From Phymatolithon calcareum (Eukaryota; Rhodophyta; Florideophyceae; Hapalidiales): 64,000 nt of DNA. The DNA is taken from the NCBI GenBank assembly GCA_977006965.1, contig OZ345356.1, positions 992,001 through 1,056,000 of the forward strand, given 5' to 3'. This document shows positions 50,409-60,699 of the stretch, one piece after another. Both the position numbers and the translations under genes were made by a program. The notes beneath the pieces were generated by a model that saw only the letters and a program-made list of their open reading frames with translations, made no database searches and was not told the DNA's origin. The stretch's first letter is position 1. Each line of letters opens with the position of its first letter.

Positions 50409-50686
50409 TTTAGACGCCCACAAGCCCTGCAAAAGAACTGAGGGGAGACAGTCCTTAATCACAACACATGCTTCTAAAAAGCCCGATGCTTCTCCCTCTC
50501 AATGAGAGGCTGGAAGGGCTGGCTTTTATAGCCTTTTACAATACCCTAAATCTATCAATTACCTTATCCACGCAATCCAGTCTTTTGCCCTGATTGCGTA
50601 AGTAAATGCCTCGTAATTATGGGTTACCTCTTAAGTGTCGTTCTGCTCCTTGCTTGGCGAACGCTTGGTATCGTCCCATATCTACA
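50409..50686 (-). repeat. 5' LTR of the gypsy element
   Basis: 278 bp, about 98-99% identical to 47972-48249. Its inner end is TTTAGA instead of TGTAGA. On the minus strand the sequence directly after it (GAAATTTCTTCGGTTGTTTC) does not match a tRNA 3' end that I recognise. Confidence 0.88.
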
Positions 50687-51555
50687 GTGGTGACGATGTT
50701 TCCCCAATTTACCTTCGAAAACTTGCTGCTTGGACGCCCCATAAGCTGAGAAGAAGGGTCGAAAAGAGACTACAGCGACAGAGACTCGTCCTCATGGCAA
50801 GAGTTGAGTTCGGCGCTGAGAGCGCTTTCTGGAGGTCTTCCAGGCCGAAGAAGTATCTCCCCGGCCCTTCTTCTTGCAAAACAGGGATGCCGGTGGCAGA
50901 ATACCTCCGGTTGATTTCATGCAGAGTGAAATCAAGTGAATTAGGAGACATGTACGCTGCGCAGTACCGCTGGTCACCACGGTCAAGATTATGTCGATCC
51001 CACGAATGACCACAGAAAGCACACTGTGTCAAAGAGATTTTGAAGGCGAGATGGCCGACGGAATGGCAGTTCTCTGCTGTATTATGGCCTCGTATGCCGG
51101 TATAGGGCGCATTACATGTGTGGATTCATACTTAGTGAGTGCTGACTCTGCAGAGATTCAACAAGTGCGCCTACAGTTCATAGGAGCCAGCTAACTCTTC
51201 TGGAGATTTTCTAGGTTGTTAGCTAGCTGTTATTCTCTGGTGACCATGCAGAGTGTCAGCAGAACATGACGCAGTGAAGGTTTTGTGAAGTGCCGGGAGA
51301 GCAACTCATCGATAGCATTTGACACGCGCATTACTTGTCGACGTTCAGTTGCGCCAGAGCGTACACTTGCATTCGAGAGCTGTGTTAGACGCAACGCAAC
51401 CCCTACGAAAAGTAAAAGGATGACTGCAGAGGTCATGATGACTACTTTTGTTGTGCAAAACAACTGCAGAGTTTGAAAATGCAAGACCTCGACCACAGTG
51501 TTTTCACAATGTAATACGCTTGATAGTGCCACAATATACATTTGCGACATTTCTA

Positions 51556-52110
51556 CTTTTTTATTGCGATTTTTTTTAAAGCCCCGCAGTCAAACGAATA
51601 TACGGGCAGGGCTTCCTCAGGTGCTGCCCTCGCTAGGGCGGCTCTACTCTTATGTCTGGCATTCTATCTGGGACCCTAGCATTTGTTCGAATGTTTTGAT
51701 TGCTCTTCGTAGCAGTTTTCGAGGCGTCGCTTCTTCTTTAAGTACAGGTCTTCTTCATGCTGCATACTCTCGATGATGCTTTTGCTGAAGAGAAAAAGGT
51801 CATCTAATGCCTTCTCAGTTGCCGCTCTGTCGTCTTCCTTGAGATCATAGGCTGACAAGTTGCGATCCAGGGTCTCCATGTGCTGTCTGACTTTGTTTCC
51901 GAATCTATCTGCCATCAGTGTGGTAGACGCTTGGGGAAATCTTCCAAAGGCGTACTGAACCGCCAGTTACCTGTGTTTCAGTTGTGGAAATTTGAATATT
52001 GCAGGGAGTTCTCTTGTCTTGTCGTACGGAATTTTCCTTTTTCTCTTCGATTCAAGGCTTTCTCCTTCCTTGGTCAGGAATGCTGAACGAAGTGCTTCTG
52101 CTGCACGACG
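51556..52110 (-). pseudogene. LINE fragment of the RNase H-less family
   Basis: On the minus strand: ESLESKRKRKIPYDKTRELP, KFPQLKHR, a TAA, LAVQYAFGRFPQASTTLMAD, METLDRNLSAYDLKEDD..ALDDLFLFSKSIIESM, then the 3' region to TGCGGGGCTTTAAAAAAAAT at the left end. Diverged from the copies at 55572 and 56404. It truncates piggyBac 3. I could not find a clean target duplication. Confidence 0.75.
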
Positions 52111-53310
52111 TGCAAAGGAGCAAGCGACTTACGCACGAATTGCAGGTTTGGATTCCCAAGTTAGCGGTGGTCGCTTGGGTACGCTGCTTTCTGTTCGAGC
52201 GCGATATCACTTGGGGGCACTTGAAATATCCATTCTCAGCGATACCACGTGTTCTTCCTGCCAGCGCTAAGTTTTCCAAGTTTTTGAAACGTGACGAAAA
52301 TTATCAGATTTTTGTCATTCGAAAATAATGCGACCCGACGGACACTTTTTCTAATCCCCGTATCATATCGGACTCCACATTAACCATGCCGCGTGAGCGT
52401 CTCCTTCCCGCGCAGATGCGCTATTGGAAACGCCAAACATCCTGTTGATCCATCAAAGCAGGGGGGTGTAATGCCTTCGAGTGGGCATTATGATCAGGCA
52501 GTGGGAGCAATACATTGTAGTCCTATTAGGACATGAAGCTGATGATCAATATCTATTGCCAATAGCTGACCACATTGTGGTGCATGGCATCCGGAACGGG
52601 ATTCTGGGTCGGCCGCTGATTGGCTTCTGGCCGTGGTTCGTTCGTGGGTATCATACGCTATTCCAATTTGGGATTACCCCATATTGATAGAGTAACATTC
52701 TGCGTATACTTTAGGTTTACAGAAATACTTCAAACCTTTGATCTGATGCAAGATCTAGATCATATGACCTTTAATCCAGTTCTGATTCCCTACCATCAAT
52801 AATGATTTCCTTGTCAATTACGGATGGCTCTCTAAAATTGGAGTAATTGGAGTGCTACTCTCATAAACGATAGACGGAGTGATCCGGAGCGCACATTAGA
52901 GAGTATTAAGCACTAGTTGATTTCGCTTGGAGGTTGGCAGGAGAAATCGAAGCTCAGAGCTGTGCAATGGCGTTACGTTATAGAGTTACCGACATTGTTT
53001 TGCCGAAATGGAACAGGCCGCCACGAAACGAGAGGGATCTGATTTAGTGAATGTTTTCGCTGTCATTACAACAATGGCGCGTCAGTACTGTACTGTAGGG
53101 ATTCTCTTGAGATTGTGTCCTCGACCTGCCAATCCCACACCGCCAAGTCTTGGCGTGGCAAAACTGTGTGCAATCCGTGTCTGATATGATAGTGCACTTT
53201 TGTGCAAAAGTGAAGGACACCTTTCGTACCAAATGCAGGAATTCATCATCATATGCGCACTACTCAATAACCTGCGTACACTACGGCATTGATGCAAGGC
53301 CGCACTTGTT
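52111..53310. other. spacer
   Basis: No recognisable gene. A 68-codon hydrophobic frame at 52481-52687 has no support beyond being open. Confidence 0.4.
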
Positions 53311-53312
53311 GA

Positions 53313-53717
53313 CAGTGCGTTGACCATGTGGGCCTGCAAAAGCTCTCAATAGTGCTTGCTAGTCAGGAAGCGTTCTTATCGCAACAGAAACGTCCCGCGC
53401 ATCAGATGCGCTACCCAAAACAGCCACAGCATCCACCACAGCAGCCTCAGCTACCGCAGCGCAGTGGACGGATCACGACCGGCCAAGCCGGTGGTTCGGC
53501 CACATAACAAGCAACTTCAGTACCCACAGCCGCCGCGCCCGGCGCTCCGAGCGGGGTCAATACCGCGCCGCATCAGTATGGTGCTCCGGGGATGCGTCCT
53601 GGTAGCACCGTCCCGCCGACACAATCTCAACTACCGTGCAGAGCGGGCATGTACGCCGCGCAGCTGTGCGCATGCGCGCGGATGGCAGTGCATCCTTTGC
53701 GTTTCATCATGTTCTGA
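53313..53717 (+). pseudogene. Pro/Gln-rich protein fragment with one stop
   Basis: After a possible splice acceptor (TTGTTGACAG ending 53315) one frame reads DHVGLQKLSIVLASQEAFL, then YPKQPQHPPQQPQLPQ, a TAA at 53505-53507, and in the same frame AAAPGAPSGVNTAPHQYGAP and MRPGSTVPPTQSQLP, to a stop at 53717. The strongly biased Pro/Gln/Gly composition in one frame across the stop argues for former coding. Such regions occur in transcription or RNA-binding proteins; I cannot name it. Confidence 0.4.
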
Positions 53718-54319
53718 CCGAAAAGCGATAGGCCGAACGGGGCATTGGTCACTCTGGAGCGCCGTATCTGGGAATCATGTCGGGACGATCCAAGCTTCTA
53801 CAAATACTTCTCATGAAACTCAGCAATTTCAAGATGTGCGAGAATTAATCAATCAGTCCTGATTGCGGAACATGCAGGTCGAGTTTTCACGCTCTGAGGG
53901 CTATATTCGTCCGAATTTCAACTCCGTGAAGACGGTGAGGCGCTGGAATGTTGGGGACGAATTTCCATTGAGAACAAGAACAGGGAGCCTTTTTCGGTAC
54001 ACACTTTGGTCCATACAAGTACAGGCAATATCTACGCGGATTCTTATTTCCCCGAAGGAAAGCATCAGGATTCTTTTGTTTTCCTTCTGGACGAGAAGTT
54101 GAATTTTGTAGACACGCAATGCTGCACGAGTGTAATTAGCGACACTTACACTCTCTGCGATATCATAACGCCCCTGCCCATTTGAAGCGGCGATCCTGAT
54201 CGCACCTTAGACTGGGCATCTCATCATCGCATCACAGAGATAATCACCCATTTCAAGATAAACCTTACCTTCTCTTTTCACTCACAGTGATTACAATTTG
54301 AGAAAACGATTCCAATCTT

Positions 54320-54716
54320 GGTCGAGTACCGTTGATTCATGATGTGGCTATCACAAAGAAGTACCTTGTCGTATTCGACTTCCCGCTTCTTATCGAGCCG
54401 ACTGCATTGCTGATGAGTGGAACAGCTTTGTCTTTTGATTCTGAATCAAATCCAGATTTGGGCTTGTGCTCGTTGACAGTATCGATGAAAGTGCGGTTAC
54501 CTGGTTCGAAACTGATACTTGTGTAACCTTCCACACAGTGTATTCTTGAGATACAGAGTCGCGATTGGTTTTGTATCTATGTCAAATGGACAACTTTGAC
54601 AGCGACAATCCATTCCACACGTACTCTAAACTTGTTCTATACGAGTTCAACTACGTCAAGAAATCATTTACGGTTGCTGAGGAACATGTCGATCTGTCGG
54701 AGCATGTGAACTGAGA
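54320..54716 (+). pseudogene. carotenoid oxygenase (RPE65/CCD family) pseudogene fragment
   Basis: Reads PLIHDVAITKKYLVVFDFPL from about 54329, which matches the conserved HDFAIT..YvVf.D.PL block containing one iron-binding His. After a frame change near 54465, SIDESAVTWFETDTCVTFHT with VYS matches the WFE...FH..NA[W/Y]E block with another iron-binding His. A TGA follows at the Trp/Glu position, then DTESRLVLYLCQMDNFD and YSKLVLYEFN to a stop at about 54716. These enzymes cleave carotenoid double bonds. At least one frameshift and one stop make it nonfunctional. Upstream coding (53870-54320) is too decayed for me to assign. Confidence 0.65.
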
Positions 54717-54719
54717 GTA

Positions 54720-55557
54720 CGGTATTGAATTCGTATGAACAACCCAACCAGCCGTGAAGACAGTGGCCGCTCGCACGTCACCAGTGTGATAAGACGCAAA
54801 CTACATGGGATGTTCTTTTCCTGACCCGTGGGTTATATGTTTTTGCCAGCGAAGGAGCTCAACTGTTTCGAGGGATACTGAAAGTGTAGCGGATAGAATG
54901 TTTCGTGATCTGTGGACGACGTGAGTCAATGTGTTCCCGATACTAGACGGCCCAGCTGTTGACCCACGCCGCTACATCGCTTAGTTTAAAGGCGTAAATC
55001 ATTAAGAAAAGCGCAATGCTCGAAAAGTAACGGAGCCCCAGACACTCTTATTATCTCTCATGTTCTCGACGTCTCCCTGATCGCTCTAGAGCGCGCTCGA
55101 AAACGGGATCCACTATTGTGCTGGCCTCTCCGCGTGCGCTGTCCATTCGAGTACCGCGCTCTGCGTTTGCCCTGATGCGCGACGCTGGCGCACATGAATG
55201 CGTGTGCTATTGGCAGCTGCGACCTAGTTCGCGAAGAGGTCCTCGTCCAGGCACGGACTGGCGGCCGCGGTCCCATGCGCCTGTTTCGCAGTACGCATCT
55301 CGTGGCTCCTTGCCTTACGTTGTCTCTTGTTGGAAAGTTTTTTAAAAGCACGAAGCCTTCCTCCTTGTTCTCCAAGATTTTTTCTTTCGCTCATTTTGGA
55401 AAATGTCCCACGAATTCGCTATCACCAACGGCCTACGCGAATAAAGCTCGTAAAGCGGAGTTCGTTCATGCGCAAAAAGCTCAGGGTTTGCGCGTCGAGA
55501 AGTTTTGGCACTTTCCAAAAAATTCCTGTGAAAGTAATAGTAGCAATCAGTGCGAAC
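54720..55557. other. spacer
   Basis: No gene. Open frames at 55058-55375 and 55118-55345 overlap on both strands and look compositional. Confidence 0.4.
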
Positions 55558-55571
55558 AGTAACCTTACCAA

Positions 55572-56126
55572 TTTCTGGAAATGGAAGGAGACCGCCTAGA
55601 ATCGAAGCGGAAAAGAAAGATACCGTACGACAAGACAAGAGAATTGCCGGCAATCCTCAAGTTCCCCAAGGTGAAGCACAGACAACTAGCGCTGCAGTAT
55701 GCCTGCGGCAGATTCCCACAGGTGTCAACAACAAGTATGACTGAAGAATTCGGCACCAGAGCCAGAGAGCATATGGAAACCCTTGAACGCACGTTAGCAG
55801 GGTACGAACTTGAAGGAGAAAAACGACTGGAAACAGAAAAGGCGCTGGATGAGCTCTTACTATTTAGCAAGACACTCATAGAACGCATGGAGACCGAAGA
55901 AGGCTTGTATTAATCCGCAGAAGGCAAGACAAAAAGTGGTCGAGACCAAGCACCAACAATCCCGTAGAGGACTGAAATAGGACTACTTTGAGTCCTGAGT
56001 TTTCCCGTCCGCCATTCTGGTGGACGTTTTGTGAGCTACACAAAGGTAGGTAGCATCAGAGGAAGCCTTGCCCATATCTTCGGAAGTCTGTGGGGCTTTT
56101 AAATAAACTTGAAAGGAAAAAAAAAA
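55572..56126 (+). mobile_element. 5'-truncated LINE copy with poly(A) and target duplication
   Basis: 555 bp bounded by a perfect 14-bp duplication AGTAACCTTACCAA (55558-55571 and 56127-56140). It contains the last ~110 codons (55581-55913: MEGDRLESKRKRKIPYDKTR ... ERMETEEGLY), an untranslated region, GGGGCTTTTAAATAAACTTG and a run of about a dozen A. The coding part is intact and nearly identical to 56404-57198, so the two are young. Confidence 0.92.
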
Positions 56127-56403
56127 AGTAACCTTACCAAATAAATTTTATTTACAAATGTAACGTACTCTGACTGACTCAGTCGGGGCGGCGCCTAGCG
56201 CACGTTGATATTGGCCATGCTCCCCGACTTGAGATGCTTGCGGTCATCATTGGAAAAGCAAGACGATTTTTACTCTCTTACAGTACCACAGTATCTAGGT
56301 ATTGTAAACAAAAAACATTAAGATACATAGTAAACTCATGAGGTAATCCACGTGTCAAATCGGTGGTTATTTCCGAATACACAAACTGTCTACAATTTAG
56401 AGT

Positions 56404-57198
56404 TTCTTTTTTCCTTTCAAGTTTATTTAAAAGCCCCACAGACTTCCGAAGATATGGGCAAGGCTTCCTCTGATGCTACCTACCTTTGTGTAGCTCACAA
56501 AACGTCCACCAGAATGGCGGACGGGAAAACTCAGGACTCATAGTAGTCCTATTTCAGTCCTCTACGGGATTGTTGGTGCTTGGTCTCGACCACTTTTTGT
56601 CTTGCCTTCTGCGGATTAATACAAGCCTTCTTCGGTCTCCATGCGTTCTATGAGTGTCTTGCTAAATAGTAAGAGCTCATCCAGCGCCTTTTCTGTTTCC
56701 AGTCGTTTTTCTCCTTCAAGTTCGTACCCTGCTAACGTGCGTTCAAGGGTTTCCATATGCTCTCTGGCTCTGGTGCCGAATTCTTCAGTCATACTTGTTG
56801 TTGACACCTGTGGGAATCTACCGCAGGCATACTGCAGCGCGAGTTGTCTGTGCTTCACCTTGGGGAACTTGAGGATTGCCGGCAATTCTCTTGTCTTGTC
56901 GTATGGTATCTTTCTTTTCCGCTTCGATTCTAGGCGGTCTCCTTCCATTTCCAGAAATTTCGATCGAAGTGTTTGCGACGATTGGTTCGTTTGGATATGC
57001 TTTACAGCTTCACCGAACGGCTCTCTGGTCTCCATCGCGGCGATATCTTTCCTCGTGTACTGCCATTCATAGTTGTTTCTTCTTTCGGGCACTTCTTTTG
57101 AGTACCTACGTTCTTTCGCCTTGTTCCTTCTCAGCATTTTGAAGGCCAAGATTTCTCGTCGATGTGCGGCCGCCTGGATCCGGCACAGGAGACGGAGA
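56404..57198 (-). mobile_element. 5'-truncated LINE copy, opposite orientation
   Basis: 795 bp bounded by a perfect 13-bp duplication TACAATTTAGAGT (56391-56403 and 57199-57211). The minus strand gives about 190 codons, from CRIQAAAHRREILAFKMLRR and RYSKEVPERRNNYEWQYTRK through KFPKVKHRQLALQYACGRFP to ERMETEEGLY (stop at 56616-56618), then the 3' region and GGGGCTTTTAAATAAACTTG. Unlike the LINEs at 30606 and 34130, the ORF ends here without RNase H. The linker FPKVKHRQLA is shared, so the two groups are related. Confidence 0.92.
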
Positions 57199-57249
57199 TA
57201 CAATTTAGAGTGTCCTAGGTATACGTAGTACACACACCAACTTCAGTGC

Positions 57250-57410
57250 CTGCAACGCCCATCACGCGAGTGTGCGTACCGCATCGTATAAATTGGAGCC
57301 GCCGCGTTTTCGCGAAGCACACAACGCGCGCGTGCGTATCACACCGCTTAGATCGTCGCAGCCGCGCTTCCGCGACGTCCACAACGTGCATGTGCGTTTC
57401 GAACCGGGGG
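57250..57410. repeat. ~60-bp tandem repeat, array 1 (about 2.7 copies)
   Basis: Units share GCGYTTYCGCGANG, CACAACGYGC, GTGCGTNNCNCACCG and a GCCGCC joint. The same unit forms array 2 at 62715-63030. The period is a multiple of three and is open in several frames. Confidence 0.72.
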
Positions 57411-57671
57411 TTTCAATACATCGCGTTTTGAGCGATTTTTTCAAAATTGTGAAGTCACACCGAATCTCTATCTTCAACATCATACCAATACTCCTATTGT
57501 CTTTTAACAAACTACGAATAGATGCAGAAAACGTCAGACTATTGGAATCGCACAACTATCTAGTGAATCGAGATCTCCGGTACCGCTTCATCTGCACCAT
57601 ACTCCTCCTCGAGTGCTAGAAGAGTAACATACAGCACTATGGTCTTTGATGATTTCCACCCTGGAATATGT

Positions 57672-58178
57672 CTATGCTTCTTTGCGGTGGAGATGCCAGG
57701 TTTCACGCGAAATGTAGCTTGATTTTGAAAGTGGATTGAATTTTTCGAACTTGTTGTCGCGCAGTTGGCGGAGAAAAGGCTTGAAGGACATCATGCGGAA
57801 AAAGAATGTGCTGACGGGCACATGCTCATCTAACCACTTTTTCTGTAGCAAGTGAATGTCGAGGAGCTGCTGTGGCCAGACAACAGAAATTTGTCGGTAC
57901 CCATCACCGTCTGTGACTTTGACGTCATGGTCCTTTTTTCTATCCACAAGCCCCGATGGAAGCCAGATCGCGAGAGAAACTCTTTTATCTTCGGCCTCCT
58001 CGTCTTCCCAAGTTCCCATCGTGTAAACTGGCTTGATCACTAACGGCCCGCACTTGTCCAACAGATCCAAAAAGGAATCCTCATCCTCAACACTTTCCTC
58101 AATATCAATACAATCTCCATCTTCGTTGGAGAATACATCTTGTGGCATATCTGCTCTTACTCGCTTCATCTCTGGCAT
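57672..58178 (-). CDS. hypothetical acidic protein
   Basis: About 168 residues from the ATG at 58178 (MPEMKRVRADMPQDVFSNED). The frame is open further upstream to 58262, where TTTGTGTGCAG could be a splice acceptor, so a 5' exon is possible. An acidic stretch (IDIEESVEDEDSFLDLLD) is followed by a compact part with VSLAIWLPSGL, RQISVVWPQQLLD and FFFRMMSFKPFLRQL. I do not recognise the family. The regular composition and lack of repeats around it favour a real gene or a low-copy element gene. Confidence 0.45.
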   Translation of the reverse strand: MPEMKRVRADMPQDVFSNEDGDCIDIEESVEDEDSFLDLLDKCGPLVIKPVYTMGTWEDEEAEDKRVSLAIWLPSGLVDRKKDHDVKVTDGDGYRQISVVWPQQLLDIHLLQKKWLDEHVPVSTFFFRMMSFKPFLRQLRDNKFEKFNPLSKSSYISRETWHLHRKEA

Positions 58179-58299
58179 TGTCGACCTCAATCCATCATCG
58201 TTACTCACGGGGGCGGTCACTTGCGACGTTTTCAGTGTTTCCGCTGCACACAAACAAAGCACGAAAGAATGTTATCCACGGAAAGAATTAAAACGGAGC

Positions 58300-59080
58300 T
58301 TGGATCAATAGTGCTTGAAATTACTTTTGCGTTTACGATAGTGCGGAAGGTAGATCTGTTGATTCTGGAAAATTAATCTCGCATTGTCTTGATTGCGAAC
58401 TGTTTTCTGCTTCGAGCACCGTCAGATGGTTGGGAATCGTAACTGGGTGTGTGTTTTTGAATAGGGTACTATCCCCACGGATGAGGTGCGTTTGCGTCGG
58501 TACCTGTAGAGTTGATAGCGAATTTGGGGAGCATTGTTTTCTAAAATGCTATCTCTCTCTGCATTTCCCGTCAAAATACATAGGTACGGGAATAGGGAAA
58601 ATTAGGATATACGTATGGTTTTTAACGTGTACATAATTGCTAGTGAAGCTCTTCAAGTTGCCGGCCAGCTGGAGCTAAAGTGTCCTTTGGTGATTATTAC
58701 AGTTCTGGGTCTTGCACTTTTGCATTTGTAGAAGTAAGTCATATTATGATAATACTATCCAGCACTGTCTATCGAATTACATCACTCAATTGTAGAAGAT
58801 TCGCGCGTAAGTTGCGCGTCCCGTATTATAAGATGGCCGTCTTAAGACACTTCGAAAGTAACTCGACGTCGAGAAAGAAATCGTATCTGCACGAGGTTAG
58901 ACGCTCATTTTAAGAAACTTGCTCTAAGCTTAAGACAAATATAATCCAACGAAATAAAACTGGTGCACTAGATGAACATATAGGCAATTTTTGAGAAAAA
59001 ATGGAAATAGCCTGAACAAGGCTGTCGAACGTGCAAAAACAAGGCCAGAATCGGCGTTTTGTCTAATATTCGTTAGCATT
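58300..59080. other. spacer
   Basis: No recognisable gene or repeat. Confidence 0.4.
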
Positions 59081-59083
59081 TAA

Positions 59084-60203
59084 CACTCAATTTGGGAGTA
59101 AACCGGCACTTTTTTTGCATTTTTACACGGACCATGTTTTTTGTTTCTCTGCCGACATCATTTATTTTTTTCGGAAATGGTGGAGAGAACCCCTACGACT
59201 ACAGATCTGTAGCGCTCAAGCTACCTTCTTGCTTCGTTAGGAAGAGAGAGGCGATGTAAGTTTGCTCGTACATCGATTTTGTACTCGGAGTATTAGTGTA
59301 TGTGTCATCTATAGGCGCTAAAAAAACGCAGATTTTGGAAGCAAACTTACAAAAAAATGATACTATATTCAGGGGAGTGTTATGGGGGGGAGTAACACGA
59401 ACCCCTTATCATACCGATTTTTTGGATTTGCGTCTATAGTGTGTGTTTGATATAATTTTGCAGAGATTAATTGCTTCATAAAAAGGAGAATGAAAGCTGA
59501 AAATATGGCCCTCGTTCCCGGAACATTGGGAGTTGCCAATATAGCGGTCGCTCTCGTTGCAGTATTCGATTTTGTGGTGAAAAACAATAGAAATATTCTG
59601 TAAACAAGAGTTATTATTGATGCAGCCTGAACTCATAATTTTTGCCGGCACATCAATGTCACGCTTTTTGCAGACAAGTTTTGAAACAAAAAAATCAGTG
59701 TTACTCCCCCCCATAACATTCCCCTGCTATATTCATGTCATAATATGTGTGCGGTGTTTCGAAGGGGTTTGGGAGGAGTCGTGCCAAATCAATTCGGTCA
59801 TGCGCCGTTGCAGTGCAGAGTCGTCTGCCTCAGGCGCTCTTACTGTAAATGCTCTCATGCTTAAGACACTTCTTGGCCAATGCAGAGATTTAGTGCGGTC
59901 CGTCATTTAGCGCACAAACTGCCCCCGACCCGTCGCATGCTAGAATGCGCCGTTTTCTAATTTTTTGATAACTTTTGTCGTGACACATTCCCGCGAAAAA
60001 TTGTGAACTGGTAATTTTTGCAGCCTCTTCCTGGCTTATTCACTCTTGCAATCGCTGAACCGAGGTTCGTTTCGTCTTTTCCATTCCTTTCTCTACCATT
60101 ACCGACAAAAAAATTCACTGCTAGCTTGCAATTTGCGAAAATCGGTACTTACAATATTCCTGAAAACAGCGTTTTGGGTGCCGGTTTACTCCCAAATTGG
60201 GTG
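59084..60203. mobile_element. non-autonomous DNA element flanked by TTAA
   Basis: Inverted ends CACTCAATTTGGGAGTAAAC (59084) and the complement of CACCCAATTTGGGAGTAAAC (ending 60203), 25 of 26 bases matching. Both are flanked by TTAA (59080-59083 and 60204-60207). TTAA duplication is the signature of piggyBac or Kolobok transposases. There is no transposase gene. A second inverted-repeat element (59370-59726) is nested in it; without that the element is about 755 bp. Confidence 0.82.
59370..59726. mobile_element. nested MITE, hAT-like ends
   Basis: Ends CAGGGGAGTGTTATGGGGGG (59370) and the complement of CAGGGGAATGTTATGGGGGG (ending 59726), continuing AGTAACAC on both sides: about 27 bp of inverted repeat. 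Flanked by CTATATT (59363-59369 and 59727-59733). CAGGG termini and a 7-8-bp duplication fit hAT. No coding. Confidence 0.8.
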
Positions 60204-60388
60204 TTAAATCATATATAGAGCAACGGTTTAAAATCCTTTTTTCGATAGGCTAGTAGGAATCAAGGTGCTTTATTCTAGTGCGAGCATAGTTCAGGGATCA
60301 AAATCTCGCAATGCGCTTGATGTTGTAGAAGTGTCGAACTGTTGGTGGTCACTTTGAAAGCGACATCTTTACCTTTCTGACAAGGTAA

Positions 60389-60691
60389 ATCCGAGTCCCG
60401 TCAGTCCAAAGTAAAAGCTCTGTAGGAAGGAGAGAGGGCCTGACCGGGCCGAACGGACCACAAGCGACAAAGGACAAGATTCCGGCGCGGGCGCCCGTGC
60501 CCGTGCCAGCGCAAGTGGCCGCAGCAGTAATGCTGCACAACGCGATTCTTCTGACGCTAATTCCGTCGGAAATGGCTGGTGCTATCGCGAACGCGGTAGC
60601 CTGGGACTCGGCAAATCGAGAACTTGCCACGCTCGAAATGCCAGACCCAACCCCGCCGTCGCTGGATTTCCAAGAAATCTTGCGAATTTAA
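60389..60691 (+). CDS. possible small protein or exon, unknown
   Basis: An open stretch of about 100 codons with no ATG near its start: GLTGPNGPQATKDKIPARAP, then AAAVMLHNAILLTLIPSEMA and PDPTPPSLDFQEILRI to the stop at 60691. The composition looks protein-like, but the antisense frame (60349-60630) is also open, which weakens the case. No family recognised. Confidence 0.25.
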   Translation: MRVPSVQSKSSVGRREGLTGPNGPQATKDKIPARAPVPVPAQVAAAVMLHNAILLTLIPSEMAGAIANAVAWDSANRELATLEMPDPTPPSLDFQEILRI

Positions 60692-60699
60692 GCGGATTT

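Larger units (their letters stand above)
47972..50686 (-). mobile_element. chromodomain gypsy element, compact, two LTRs
   Basis: Two 278-bp LTRs (47972-48249 and 50409-50686) differ at only about four positions. Ends are TGTAGA...TCTACA, flanked by a 4-bp duplication GTGG (47968-47971 and 50687-50690) inside piggyBac 3. Between them is one open frame on the minus strand. The whole element is only 2.7 kb: no protease, reverse transcriptase or RNase H. High LTR identity says it inserted recently. Confidence 0.9.
47046..51545 (+). mobile_element. piggyBac-type transposon 3, internally deleted, split by gypsy element
   Basis: Starts ACTAGTGTCTATTTTACGAA. Coding remnants in plus orientation: N-terminus at 47168-47560 (..ENMLVTQKFQTCHSRRKT, RHPLKKTKIKTVHIVNVKAE), GIGLHSKCDC before and FPQFTFENLLLGRP after the gypsy insertion, then ..RRDLKGEMA-type DFEGEMADGMAVLC and the zinc ribbon (51395-51545). 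It shares both internal deletions with piggyBac 2. The right end is lost; a LINE fragment begins about 51556. Confidence 0.8.

Noticed and set aside
59409-59714. 101-codon minus-strand frame
   Set aside because: It spans almost the entire nested MITE, including its inverted repeats, and resembles no protein.
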